The notes under the pieces are model-generated. The model worked only from the letters and a program-made list of their open reading frames with translations. It was not told the DNA's origin and made no database searches. 64,000 bases of DNA, from positions 2,418,001 to 2,482,000 of the forward strand of contig OU612068.1 in NCBI GenBank assembly GCA_914767715.1, read 5' to 3'. The position numbers were made by a program, and so were the translations under genes. Shown here in pieces: positions 1-12,800 of the stretch. Positions within the stretch are counted from its first letter, which is position 1. Every line of letters starts with the position of its first letter. This DNA comes from Membranipora membranacea (taxonomy: Eukaryota > Bryozoa > Gymnolaemata > Cheilostomatida > Membraniporidae).

Positions 1-389
1 AGCTCTGACCATCACAACAGTTATCAGTTTTGTTTTCTTTCCAGGAACTGATTTATTATGAGTGACATTTGTTTGTTTGTAGGATGATTATGAATAAATT
101 ATTAAATATTTCAATAATGCATCATGACTCAGATTCAACAAAGACTTGACCACTTTAACTGTTCTTCTGCATGTTGAAATCTGACATCAATAATATAAAT
201 TTCCTCTTAGACAAGAAAAATATGTCACTATTTTAATTTAATTTCCAGTCTCATACACCAGGAAGGCCCTGATAACACTGTCGTTACTGCACGTACTACC
301 AGCGAAACTGCTTGGGTTGGAAGCGTTCAAGCCTGTATAGGGGGTAACATGGTTCCCTCTATTACAAATACTCGAGTATAACATCATAC

Positions 390-3300
390 CTTGTCTTCAT
401 TGAACGGATGTGGTTGTATAGCCTCCACGGCTCCTGGGTTCACTTTGAAATCATCGGGTACGCTAAAACAGCAAAGACAAGTCAGTTAAATGTTATTTTC
501 CATGGGAGAAGAGAAGCCTGATATACATATATAATAAATAGGTAATAATATTCACTCTATTTGCCATTCAGTGCCCTTTTCGGAGCCAATGAGAATATGC
601 TTACATCATAAGACATGATACAACTCATCTATTTATTGCACCCTTGTACATATTTTGCGCTAACAATAGCCTCATTGACCTCTGTTGAGCGCCAGCCAAA
701 ATACACCAGACAAATTCAGTAAAGTCTAGATAAAGATATGACCGAGTCCACAGCACCTCGTAATGTTATGCTGAAAAAACCTTGCGAAGCAGATCATACC
801 GCTTTCTACCTTCTTTTGTTATTTTGGTGAGAACATTGGTTTTGCTTACAATGCCCATAAATGGCACGCACAAGAATTTCAGAAGGCACTATGTATCAAA
901 TGATTATGTCAGTCCGAATGGTTGTCGGCCATACTCAGACTTACTTTTGCATGATGATATCCTGATATATGACCTGGTCACTGAGTCTAAGTGTAGGTAG
1001 TGATAGTATGTGTATGTTACCTCCTTCTGTACCGATCAGTAACTTATCTCCGAATACTCGTATCACTGATATGGCTTTAGTCTTACTGTATATCAGAGAG
1101 AATACGTAACAATATAAACAGACCTACAAATATGACATGGGGAGCGAATGGTGGACAGAGAAACAAGTTCTTAATTATCACTATACATTAGTTCGTCGCT
1201 GTGGATAACAACAAGAAACCATTGTAGCTATAACTAGAAAGTATTTCTGATTTCTAACTGATCACAGGATATTGTAGCCATTTAATTTATGCATCGGTTT
1301 GAAATTGAAACCAACCATCAAAAAGAGGATATAATCAGCTGATAACAAAATTTGGATGCTCTGCGGTTGATTACAATCACAACACATTGTAGAGTTCAGT
1401 GAGCCGATACACAGAGCAGTTCTCTCGTGTACGCAAAACTAGGGCAGTCATCAGCGTAACTTACCCTCCATCTGGGCCAAACTCATCAAACACCCTCTTC
1501 TGTTCAAGTGTAGAGGTAAAGTCATCTGAGTTTATCTCCCATAAGTGTATCACATTATCTGTGGTGAGACTCACAAGTCTTCCCTACAACAGGTTATACT
1601 AACATAAAAAGGCTCTGAGATTACCATTAAACAGGGAGTATTGTGAGAGGAATCTAAAAATGGGTCTGGGGTCCTCCTGACCGCCATTTAACCACCGGTC
1701 TAGCCATCCTTATGGCGGTATTTCATGTGTCATTGGAGACTGGTGTGGGCATGAGACAGACTAGGTTGATATGAGTGCCGAGATGGTTTTGTGATTTATT
1801 GGAGAAATGAGAGGTATGTCATAAATGAGAGGTATGGCATAAATTAAGCTGGTCAAAACAATATACTGTGTAACATTCATGTTGTGAAAAAGCCTGTTAA
1901 TCAACTGATAACTGACTTCAGTGACATGACAGGCACATACATAATAACTGCTGCAATGAACGCCGGCCTTTTATCTAAATCGGTGATTATATCGGACCAC
2001 GCAATATATACACAGTACTAATAAAAAGCAAAGGAGCGGCGACCATATTACAAAATATTTTATGTAGGTTGGGGCATGTAAAGATACTCTGTTCAAGGTT
2101 TTCGAATAATATCTCAAAACCATTTATTTCAGTTAATTAAATACTTAACAGGAACTCAAGGAGGTAATTGAAAGTCAGGTTTTGGGTCACGCTATGCAAG
2201 GAGCTCAGTATATTGTGTTAAGTTATCAATCCTGATAAATTATTCGGATGAACCTAAAGAAATCAACCTTACCTCATCCGGTACGAACAGAAGTTGTGTA
2301 ATTGTCTCCCCTGATTCATGTTCAGCTGAAAACTCGACATCCGTACCTCCATATCTGTGATCATCACTCAGTCAAAGAAATTACACGAGGGTCTAAAGTT
2401 GTCATAGTGTGAACAAAACTTCACAATGAGCAGTGAATTTTGTAAGTAAGGAAGGCGCCTTAAAAAGGATTGCCAAATCATGATAAATTTTTTGATCGCA
2501 TATCTGTTTGAATAGTAAAGTGAGTCAGGGGGCCCACCCCCTCCCTGCCCCACCCAGCCTACACTCCTGTAATCACAGAGAAGAGAACATTCCTTCAGTG
2601 ATGTTCCATATAGGGAGTAAAGGCAGGGATTGGCTTATTCAAAACAGCTGGTTACCTCCAAAATATTTCCCTGTGAAACTAACACCACTCTCAAATGTGG
2701 ATATACAAGCAGAGGTCAATAATGAAACCTGAACAGGCTACATCCCAATCGACACGACATACACAGACTATAATGAGTTGCTATCATATCACCGCAGTGA
2801 CTAATCTGTAAAGTGACGCTTCCCTCGGCTGTTTCTCATCACAATCTGATCTCATTAGATAACCTAAATAAACTTTTTATGTCAGCCTGCTTCCTGAAAT
2901 ACAAGATTCAATCAACAACTCTGAACAAAGAGTACAAGCCTCGACAGTGTCAGAAGTCACCAGGGACAACAATACAACTCAAAGTCCTAGTGACAAGGTA
3001 TGTGGACCGTGACACTCACCACAGGTGAGGTCATCACCACTCATTCCGAGCTATGACTAATCCCGAACACTGGAAGAGCTCAAAATACCTTCTGCTGAAT
3101 CATAAATCATAAGGAGCCGCAAATTATGCCTGCCTCAGTGATTTACTGTGTCCCCACTGAGACATTATATACAGTTACGACACACAAGTGTTCATAACAC
3201 AGTAATTATGTGACAATCTGGTCTTGACATCAAATTAAATTGGGTAGTGACAAGAGAATTCACTGAACTGATTACAATATCCAGACACAAGGATATAAAA

Positions 3301-6300
3301 CATCTACTCAGGGGCCGCATTATCAACTTCACAACTTCATAAAATTTCTACTATAGGCAATGAGATTTTACAAGCAATATTTTGTTGGTAATGTTGGATG
3401 GACATGCTAGTAAAACATACTATATACATAATACAGCAGGTTGCATATTCGTTATTCATAAACCTTCATGAATATTTTTGTGAAAACAAACCACATTCAG
3501 ACAATAAATGAATGATGAGGGCAGGAGGCAAAGAGAGGGTACTACTGGCTTGAACATTCTAAAATAACTTCATCATCAACAGTTCTCAGGATCAGTTGTG
3601 AAAACCGTTGCAAGAATGAAATATAGGAGGCTACAGAGAGGAGTTGGATAAGACTGTGATTTCACATTCTTTTGATGAGCAGCAGTATTCTGATACGATC
3701 CCAGTTTCCTGTCCTTTGGGATCCACTATAACCATGTTATAGCATACTGAGCAGAATAATAACTCACTAGACTAGGTATAATTACAGACCAGACAAACAT
3801 AAGATAAATATACAGAGTAAACAAAAAGGAAAAACAGAGCTTGTTTATGACAACTTATCTCAAGTGGCTGCACACGCCCCTGGACTACCTGCCTTCATGC
3901 CACATGACTGAGAAAGCTACCTGCCAAACCAGGTGTCATTTCGGCTGTTGCATGTAATGAAGCGAGTAAATCGGAGAATTTATAATGATCATCCAGTAAC
4001 AGCGTCATCAGACTAACAACAAGATATGGATGACAAAATAGCATCTCAGGCGCCCATAGCTCAAGATCTTCAGACTCCGAGCCACACAGCAGCTGCGCTT
4101 GATTTCACCATTCAAGCCATCATATAGGGTAAAGTCACAACCCTTAGGGGAAAGTCGCAGCCCTTACACAGTTTCCTGTTCCGATAACGGTAACAGTGGA
4201 AATTGCTTATTGATCAGCGCGGAGATCACACCACCAATTATAACAGTGGTAGGTTTGTAAGGAAAGCGATACATGTTACTGAGCCTTCATATTACTGTCA
4301 GTACTGTCCCTGGCCAACAATTACAATGTCAACACTGACATGAAATTAGAGACTGAAAACAACAACAAAAATCAATACAAGGTATCATGAATTGAAAACT
4401 AACTAAGAATACTTGAACAGCGTTTGCAGCTTTGGCCAGCATCAGTACTATACTCGAGGGGCACTTTAGTAGTCACATTGTCTGCCTGTCTGGACCATCT
4501 GGTCTGAAGTGTGCCTAGTGTATAAACCTAGAGGTGGAACAACAGAACTGGAACTATCATGTCTGACAAGGATGATATGAATAGGTGCTAAAAGGTCCTG
4601 ACCATAAACATAGGCTACGAGTACAGCACAATAATAACAAGATTGAGACGTGTTTACCAAGTCTTACTAGTCAACTAACTACAGAAAGGTGACACAGCAG
4701 TCCATCCATAGTAAATTACTCCCAGGCAGATAGGCTTTACATGATAGCATGAGTAGTGATCTTATCAAACAGACATTTTTGCATAAATTTCCAGGAAGAC
4801 TTGCACTAACCCAAGCCCATTTTTGCCTATAATTCTTCTGAAGAGTCTACTTAACTGACATCTTAATTCATAACATCCACACAACATCTCAGAAAGTTTG
4901 ATAGGCATGGATCAAATAAGCCTACTTAGACGGCCAAAATATGTGTCAAACTATGCAAGCTTAGTTAGGCAGTCTACGAAAAGTGATCACTAAAATGATG
5001 AGTTAGCAACCTGTGACCTAAAAAACAAAGCAAACACTATGCTGTAACTGCTGAACCTGGCTTAACCTCACACGTCATTGATATGCGGGTACCAGGCCTG
5101 AGGGAGTCGTACGCAAACAAACCACTCAGCTCACAACCAGTTGTTTTTGGGGCTTTAAATGACAATGTATTTGCTTCAGACTGAATCGAGTCCCACTCTG
5201 AACCAACAAACCGCCTCTAATTTAGTGAGTGTTGAAACAGTAAAGCCTGGAATACAGCAGGCCTACGTGCATTTCTGATGCCACTTATGACAAAGTGATA
5301 AACATGTAGGCCTATGCAAGTTTAAGAAGGTGATCATGAGCAGAATCTTGTGAAGCAGACACGATGAGGGGCCAATTACAGGACAAGGGAGTCTACTTTA
5401 ATATAAATTAATAGTTGCAAGGGTACACCACTCAACCTTCAATAACGTGTACCACTACAGAACCAATCACTTAAATGTTGTTTTGCTCAAATCGGTAGAC
5501 CAACAAATATGGAAACTAGGCTACAATCATATACAGTCATGGAGTGACGTGTAAAATCGTTGCTATGGCATGATAGAAGTGTCTTTTCAACCAATGAATG
5601 TCAACAGTCAACTCAGGAATGTGAACCACTGACAACAAATGACCAACTTGGGACTAGGATTAGGTTATGGGCAGATGTAATGTAGAGGTCTGGAAAACAG
5701 ATCGTTGACCACACAAGTACTGTTAGATCTGATTCACCCGTAGTATTGCTACTGGCACAATAGGATTGGAACAAAGGAGAACTAGTGGGGGAGAGTTGCA
5801 CTACTGTAGTGAAACTCTCCCCCCCCCCCCCCCGACGATTCCACTAACAGCTTAGTGGTAGCGCTTCACCCCTGCTTAGGAGGAGTGAAAGTTGCATTTC
5901 AGCAGCTTTTTATCATTAGGAGGTACCGGTACTTTGCGTAGATGGCTCATAATATATACAACAATTATACAGTAGTGTTGACTACGATTAACCACTAATC
6001 CAGAGCTTACTAGGTAAAGGATACATTCTCAGAGCTCCATTTTTGGTTCCTATAGCCAGTAGTTTGAGCTTGGGATCATATGCTAAAGCAGATGGCTTCG
6101 TCGGAAATCCGTGATGCAACACCTACAAAATAACCATAAAACCATTAGAAACTTTGATAGCCTCAAAGCAGTTCATTGCTCAAAGTAGGCCTATGTGGCA
6201 GTTGTGAAATTAGCAATGGTTAAAAAAACATGAGCGAAAAACACAACTTCTCACTCATAGCCACACACAGCCATTGAGCTTGCTATGATGATCATTCTTG

Positions 6301-7516
6301 TGTGGCCACTCAATTGCATATCGGACTGCTGGACTTCTCTGATTCTCTTTAGACATTACAATATAAATATATTATATATATATATCATGTATACAAATAA
6401 GTGGTCATGTGGGATGTAAAAATTGGTCCCATTTATCTGTTGGTTAGGATTCAGGAAGCATAAACCCCAGTGGGTCAACTGTTCGACCTGACCATTGATG
6501 GGAGTAAACAGGTACTCTTACTAAGTGACAGCTTTCAATGCGGATCATGACAGGGGTACTACTTCCAGTGTTTACCACATTGTGGTCTAAACTTGTAAAC
6601 AAGGCCAGTAAGGTCTGTAGTATGCTTACAGACAGTTAGTATCAAGTTATAGATTAGAGGTGTTATATAACAGCAATTCTCGATTTAATAGCTGTCCACA
6701 ATATCAATACTTTGTCAACAAGACAGAACTATGATCGTGACCTAGCTATGTAGGTTACTTCATTATTGTTCAGACAATCTCATTTATCTGTAGCACAAAA
6801 TGAACTGGTGCAATTAGTTTTGATGCTGATTTATTCAAGCAGTAACCCCCCTGAATGACCTAGTGTTGATGCTAGTAGATAGTCCCGCATTTCATACATA
6901 CTGAGATGCTTTTTGATTTTGATCAGTCAGATTCTTATGCAAATCAATGTTTTATGCTCGAGTTAGCAATATTGTATAGACTGGAATGAGAGTTTGTTTC
7001 CAGTTAGCTATTCTTCCAGATGAATAACACCCTCATTAATGAAAGTGATGGCATGCAGGCATGCATGCATGCAGGTAGCGCAAACAAAACATTGGTATGT
7101 TTATGTACACAAACACTGAGGCTTATTCAGCCTAAAATATTTATCCAACATAAACCATGTAGTCCCTGAGCTGAGCAGTTCCTGCTCTACCAAACCACCA
7201 TCAATTAACAGTTTGTCTTATTAACATGTTTCTTTTGTAGAAAGACAGTTGTTGTTGATTACAGCCCACACCTTGAGCAGACATAATCCAAAAGCCAGAC
7301 TGGTGAACAATGGAAGTAGCCTACACAACAGTTCATGATACCCATGACACCAACAACAGCTGCAGTGACACTGAACAGCCTAACACTCACCTGGTTATAT
7401 TCATATAGTTCTTTCTTTAGCTTTGTGCGTATTTCTGACTCTTTGGGATGTGAGTGGGAGGTATCACCCTTAATCTTGTCATATCTGTGCCGGATATATG
7501 AGAACAGACTGGTCAT
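390..7516 (-). CDS. LLGL: Lethal giant larvae (LLGL) homologue, N-terminal part, gene runs off the left edge
   Basis: Lgl is a WD40 double-propeller scaffold of the cell cortex that sets apical-basal polarity and binds aPKC and myosin II. Coding exons, in order on the minus strand: 7391-7516 (start Met at 7516), 6011-6122, about 2273-2354, 1465-1583, 945-1085 and 390-462. The first joins to the second as KLKKELYEYNQ then VLHHGFPTKPSALAYDPK, the conserved Lgl entry into the propeller (basic N-terminus, then HGFPxxPSALA). Later exons give GRLVSLTTDNVIHLWEI, KLLIGTEGGNIHIL and VPDDFKVNPGAVEAIQPHP. The NPGAVE block points to Lgl more than to its relative tomosyn. Phases close at all junctions except exon 2 to exon 3. 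About 190 residues are in the window; the next exon (expected LLIGY-like start) lies outside. The upstream in-frame Met at 7567 was not chosen because a splice acceptor-like tract ends just before the Met at 7516. Confidence 0.87.
5787..5833. repeat. Hairpin followed by a 15-base C run
   Basis: Inverted arms GGGAGAGTTGCACTAC / GTAGTGAAACTCTCCC (one mismatch) around 1-2 bases run directly into a poly-C tract at 5819-5833, in an LLGL intron. Confidence 0.8.
7051..7075. repeat. GCAT/GCATGCAG microsatellite
   Basis: Repeated GCATGCAG and GCAT units in an LLGL intron. Confidence 0.75.
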
Positions 7517-8430
7517 CCTTACTCTACAATAACATTCAATACGTAAAGAGATAAGACTGTGAGTCAATAAAACAGCTAATCAAGATGGATAAATTCAGAA
7601 GGTCTCAGTAATTTATGTTGGTTGAGTACAGTACACAAGACCCGATTCCCATGATAGGCCTATCCTAACAAGCCATTCAATATGCCACCTAAGATTATCT
7701 ACATCATGGATAAGCACAGCTACTACATGTGCAAAACACGACCTTGTAAACTCAGAATCTAAATACATGACTGGACATGACCATGTGAGTCAATACTATC
7801 CACCATTCCCAACGTACTCCAGCACAAGGTTCCTTACCAAAACCAAGACTAGAAATAAACACAAGCACAGTAGTTACCTAGGCACTCTGGTGTTAACCAG
7901 CACATAAAAAATTCAAGGTTATTAGATATACACCTACATTTTAGCTCGAAATTATGAAATAGCCAAAACAATTAAATTACACACTGGAGGAGATTGCAGG
8001 ATGTTAACTGATATGGTTTTCGGCGTGTTTGAAAGGCCAAGATTGTTGAGCTAGAATGAATGTGGGAGGCACAAGACGAATAAAATTGTTTTTTGGTCGT
8101 CCTTATGCTTAGGCCTATATTGGACTTTTCTGCTAGACCCATTAACATACCAAAAAGACTTTATTATATGATATGACTAAAGACAGGCCTATACATTTGA
8201 CCTACATTAATCGATTGCATGATCAAGTTTAAGAACTATTGTGTCATCTTTGTCAAGACAACCATACAGTGGTTTACAATTTCAGCCACAGAGGAAAATA
8301 TTATTGTTCTCAATATATTATATGTGTTATGAGTAGGCCCTATATGTCAATACCATAGCAACAATCACAGATCTGACTTCCCCAGACATGAACATCTTGC
8401 ACACTGCAGCTGGGGAACCATTGCAGCAGT

Positions 8431-8505
8431 GATTAATAATGATACAGTATATACCAAGGATTGTTACCGTGGTCAATACTGTATCAATCACTGCAGGCAG
8501 CAATC
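8431..8505. repeat. Short inverted repeat, MITE-like
   Basis: Left arm GCAGTGATT...GATACAGTAT and right arm ATACTGTATCAATCACTGC flank about 25 bases. The left arm carries a 5-6-base insertion. It lies between LLGL and TTC30. Confidence 0.65.
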
Positions 8506-9739
8506 ATATCTATCAGCTTCAACAACGTAATAAGCAATTTAATTACATCAATTGCTTCTACCTGTACATCAAAAATGCTTGCTTTCAACCAGACTGCTAT
8601 TCCAACATCTAGACATTTGGCAACTTTTTGATATGAGAGCAAGTTAAGTCAAACTTACAATCTCTTAATTACTAATTTGAAACACATTGTTGACTAAGTA
8701 AAAGTTGAATGAAAGTCACATACACACTCATCAGCTAAGCTTCTCAATCTCAGTCAGTACAAGAAGTTATGAGGAGAGAATCTAATTAACAATCAGTCTT
8801 AGTACACCCTTGTTGTGCAACTACAAAAAAAATATGTGTAAGCTTTAACTGCAGGGAATTGTATGTATGTATGGCAGGGAAATACAGACCCAACTCACTA
8901 AGCTCCAGGATGTAGTAATGTGTAGGCCTATAGAATGTTTATATATACATGTGTTTTTGTCATCATTACACTCAGTCTGGTAGTGAGTAAAATAAAATGA
9001 TGCCTTATTTATTGCCCCCCCCCCCCTCCCCTATTACCCCAATTGAACAAATCTAACTACTATTATGTACTAGTAACCTATCGTATCTATTATCATATAA
9101 TAATGACAAGAAGGGAGCATGTTTTTTTATATTCCTGGGACAAGCAGAGAGTGAGACAAGCATAGTAGTGGTCAGTTCAATTATGGCACACATTTGCTTG
9201 ACTCTGATGAAAATATTCACCCACCTGTGAGGACCTGTCTGTTATTAAATCCAATCTATCTTCAGCTGATAAATTATTATTGTAATAAATTGTTGTCCCT
9301 CTCTCTCCTCCTGCAGGTTGTTTGTCTTTGTAGAGAAATTGAAGGGTATTAATCCATAAGATTATCTTCAAGCCTGTGAGATATGTACTTTCTAGCCTTA
9401 GAATCTCTCTACTCTAATACGTCCCTGACTTCTGATATATATTTTTATTACCATCAGTTAAAAAAATGATAAGTTTCAGATTTTTCTTTTTTTTTCAGAA
9501 AATGAAATGACCTTGATATCTGTGACCTGGATTTTGCAGTACCTCCGCAAAGTTTCCACTTATTTGTGGAGAGCTTTTTGTGTCCAATTAACAAGGGAAA
9601 TACTTATTTCACCATACTTTTGTATCATGAAATGTAATACGCTGGCCATGTATTCCAATTTATATAAGTTCTCAAACTAATATGGAAACCTAATAACTGG
9701 AAATATTTCTAAATATCATTGCGCATAACGGAAACTGTA

Positions 9740-9759
9740 GTTTAACGCATGCGTGAAAC
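9740..9759. promoter_or_regulatory. Palindrome around ACGCATGCGT in the TTC30 promoter region
   Basis: A 20-base imperfect palindrome centred on ACGCATGCGT lies 127 bases before the TTC30 start codon. The core resembles the NRF1 consensus (GCGCATGCGC), a common site in promoters of housekeeping genes. The match is inexact and function is inferred only from position. Confidence 0.3.
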
Positions 9760-9885
9760 AAATTCCTCAATGATTTACATTAGCAACCAAGCACATTAGT
9801 TGCACTGCAGTCGTTATCATCATCAACAGAACAGCTCATTCTCTAAATTGGAAGAGGAGGTTGCTTTGTCCATAGTCTCATTAAT

Positions 9886-12800
9886 ATGGCTAATGTTCAA
9901 CTCAAAGAGGGAGAGGTGACAGCCACCATATATGGCATGGTTGGTATTATCCTTTTGAATTGTTGATAGTTATTTAAATCTCCTTGTTTAAATTATTATA
10001 ATATAGTATTATACTATTATAGTATTTATTTCAGAGAGTTTTATTTTTGTGTATCACCTACCAATGTATGTGATCACAGTTTAATTAAGGGGCTGAATAG
10101 ATCCATCATTTTAATACACCTGTATGCATCTGACTCCAACTGACTGACAAGTACATACAGCACATGTACAATTCTAGCTAGTCAATGAACTGGTTAAATG
10201 AGTTAGTTAATTAATTTAATGCTCGCAGACCCTAGTCCAGGAAGGCATTTCCTTGATTTTTGTGTCTATTCGTTCAAAACCAATGTAGAGCATCATCATG
10301 TGCATGTGTAACTAGAGAGCATTTCCAGTGATATAGATCAGGTAATTAGTCAATTGCAAAGGCAAACAACCATCACATAATCCTCGTCTTCCTTTAGATC
10401 AAAGATCAGAGATATAACGAGGCTGTACAAATCCTAAATCTCCAGGTGCAAACCTACCCATCGGTAAGTCGAATATCAAAACATCCCTGATAAACCACTT
10501 TTTTAAAATTAGTATTTTCTTCCGCTGAACAAGCAGATGACAAGCACTGGTGTAGCCATGTTCTGTGTAGCCAGTAGCCTGTCTTGACAAGCCTTTCAAG
10601 ACAGCTTACATTGGGTGCTACATTTCTATGATATTTTTATCACATATTGTGGTTTTGAGACCTATGATAAGGTAGGGGCTAACTTGAGAATTGTTACTGA
10701 TTCGCAGCAAAGTACATTTTTATGTTAAAACCGCATGAGCTGTCCACGGTCTGTACTCAACAACTACATAGGTTTGAACGTAGGAGTCAACAACTCCACA
10801 CAACACACGATTGAATATTCTGTAATTGTTTTTTTATTTATCATACTTATTTCAGTCAAGAGCAGCTCTGTCGCTTCTTGGTTACTGTTTCTATCAGATG
10901 CAGGACTTTGTGAGTGCAGCTGATTGTTATGAACAGCTAACCGTGCTGCATCCTGAGGTTGAGGAGTACAGGTAAAATAAACTCACATCGTTACGTTACG
11001 TTGTTTATCGAATCAAAACTTAAGTGTCTGTTAGTAATGAGTCATTTCAATAAATATTTAATTTTACATCTGTACTGTCAATCATACAACTACTATGCTA
11101 TATAAATAAAACTAAATTTGGTTAGATTTGAATCGTGAATATGCACTTTTTGTACATCAATTTTAATTGCAGGCTGTACTATGCTCAAGCTTTAAATAAG
11201 GCATGTCTGTATGAAGAAGCTATGAAAGTATCATGTCAAGTTGAATCATCCAAGTATGTAGTCAGTGTAAGTAGCTAACATCAGCTATTGATGGTGAAAC
11301 TATTTCTGTAAATCTTTTAAAGGATTAACGGCTCCTAATGCATATTATGTGCATAGTCATACTTTTATAAGTAGGTGGTAGCTCAGTTTATCAGAGCGCC
11401 TGCCTATTGATGCGCTAGTGTCAGAGATCCTGAGATAAAATTCTGCTGCAGTATACTTTGCTATGTTGATGCTCAAGGTGTGCACTTGCCTGCCTTCAAA
11501 TTCACAGCAACCCCGCAGCCACGCCCTCAAGGCACCTTCTAAGTCATCGTACGTTTTGATTTTAACCAACAATTTTTAACCAAATTTCAACATATAAGTC
11601 AAGAGCTGTTAACCCATTTTTTTCAGATCAATAAGTTACAAGCAGCCATCAAGTATGGAGAGGATGATTTACCAGGAGCTAAGAGCTTAGTGGAGAATTG
11701 TCCCTCAGATGACCCTGATACTGAGGTCAATCTGGGCTGTCTGCTATTCAAGGTCAGTTTGAATAAAAGAGTAGATATGAGCTTTAGTCCAGATTCAATT
11801 GTTACGATCAAGCCACTTTTCAGCATTTTTTGGAGTGAACATGGAAAGTCTGTAGTATGTGATTGAGGCCTCACATAAAGAATCTGTGTGTGTTGTAGTG
11901 GTTATGATTTCTGCTGTTTTGTTAGCTTATGGGTACAACAAATTGTATGAAATGCCAATTGTATGCATTTTCTCCCGGTGTCATCGCAAATAATATAGAT
12001 TAATATAAATAGCAGACGAGAGTAGCTGTTTGGTATTCTGGCTAAGTAGAAAGGTGGGACAACACCTCATAATCTCACTTCTCACAGGAGTTGTTTTCTC
12101 ATATACAGTTGTACGGCTCACCTAGTCTGCCATGTTCCAGGAGATGGCTGTGAATAATTCATTCTTATTTGATACAGGAAGGAAGGTATGAAGAGTCGTG
12201 CACTAAGTTCACCACTGCTATGAATGTGACAGGCTACAAACCTGACCTGTCATATAATATAGCTCTGTGTCACTACATGATGAAGCAGTACTCTCCAGCG
12301 CTACGTCATATAGCTAATGTCATAGAGGGGGGTATCAAGGAACACCCTGAACTTAGTGTTGGTATGACCACAGAAGGTTTAGATGTACGCAGCGTTGGTA
12401 ATACTCTGACCTTGCATGAGACTGCCCTCATAGAAGCATTCAACCTGAAGGCTGCTATCGAGTATCAACTCAAGAACTGTGAGTATGACTGATATTGATA
12501 TTGATTTTAAACAAATTGCTCATGAAAAAAAGAAAGTTGATTTCATCGATATGACTTCATTGGGCAGTATGTGTAGACCAATAGCGAATATTGCCTATTT
12601 TCATTCAATTACGAGGTCATAAATATAAAAGTGCTAATTCAATTTTTCAACTTTAACTAAAAATCTCTAAGAAGTGAAGTTGCCCAACAATATATACTGC
12701 ATGACATTGTAAGAACTATGTTACACCTATCAGTGCCAACTCACTATCCATGTTAATGACATTGTTCCATATGTTGTTACAGTTGATGCTGCTAAGGAAG

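Larger units (their letters stand above)
7517..9885. other. Divergent intergenic region between LLGL and TTC30
   Basis: About 2.4 kb separate the two start codons, so both promoters must lie here. No coding exon was recognised. A probable 5'UTR splice acceptor for LLGL ends near 7526 on the minus strand. The stretch holds an inverted repeat at 8431-8505 and a C-rich run at 9017-9033. A near-perfect palindrome sits at 9740-9759, 127 bases upstream of the TTC30 start. Confidence 0.6.

Noticed and set aside
390-7516. Tomosyn (STXBP5) as the identity of the first gene
   Set aside because: Both families share the N-terminal propeller, but the NPGAVEAI block and the short basic N-terminus fit Lgl better. 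The C-terminal SNARE motif that would settle it is outside the window.
11372-11445. Possible intact tRNA gene
   Set aside because: Box A is good but the anticodon stem, box B and acceptor closure are degenerate, and related sequence recurs without a tRNA head; a SINE is more likely.
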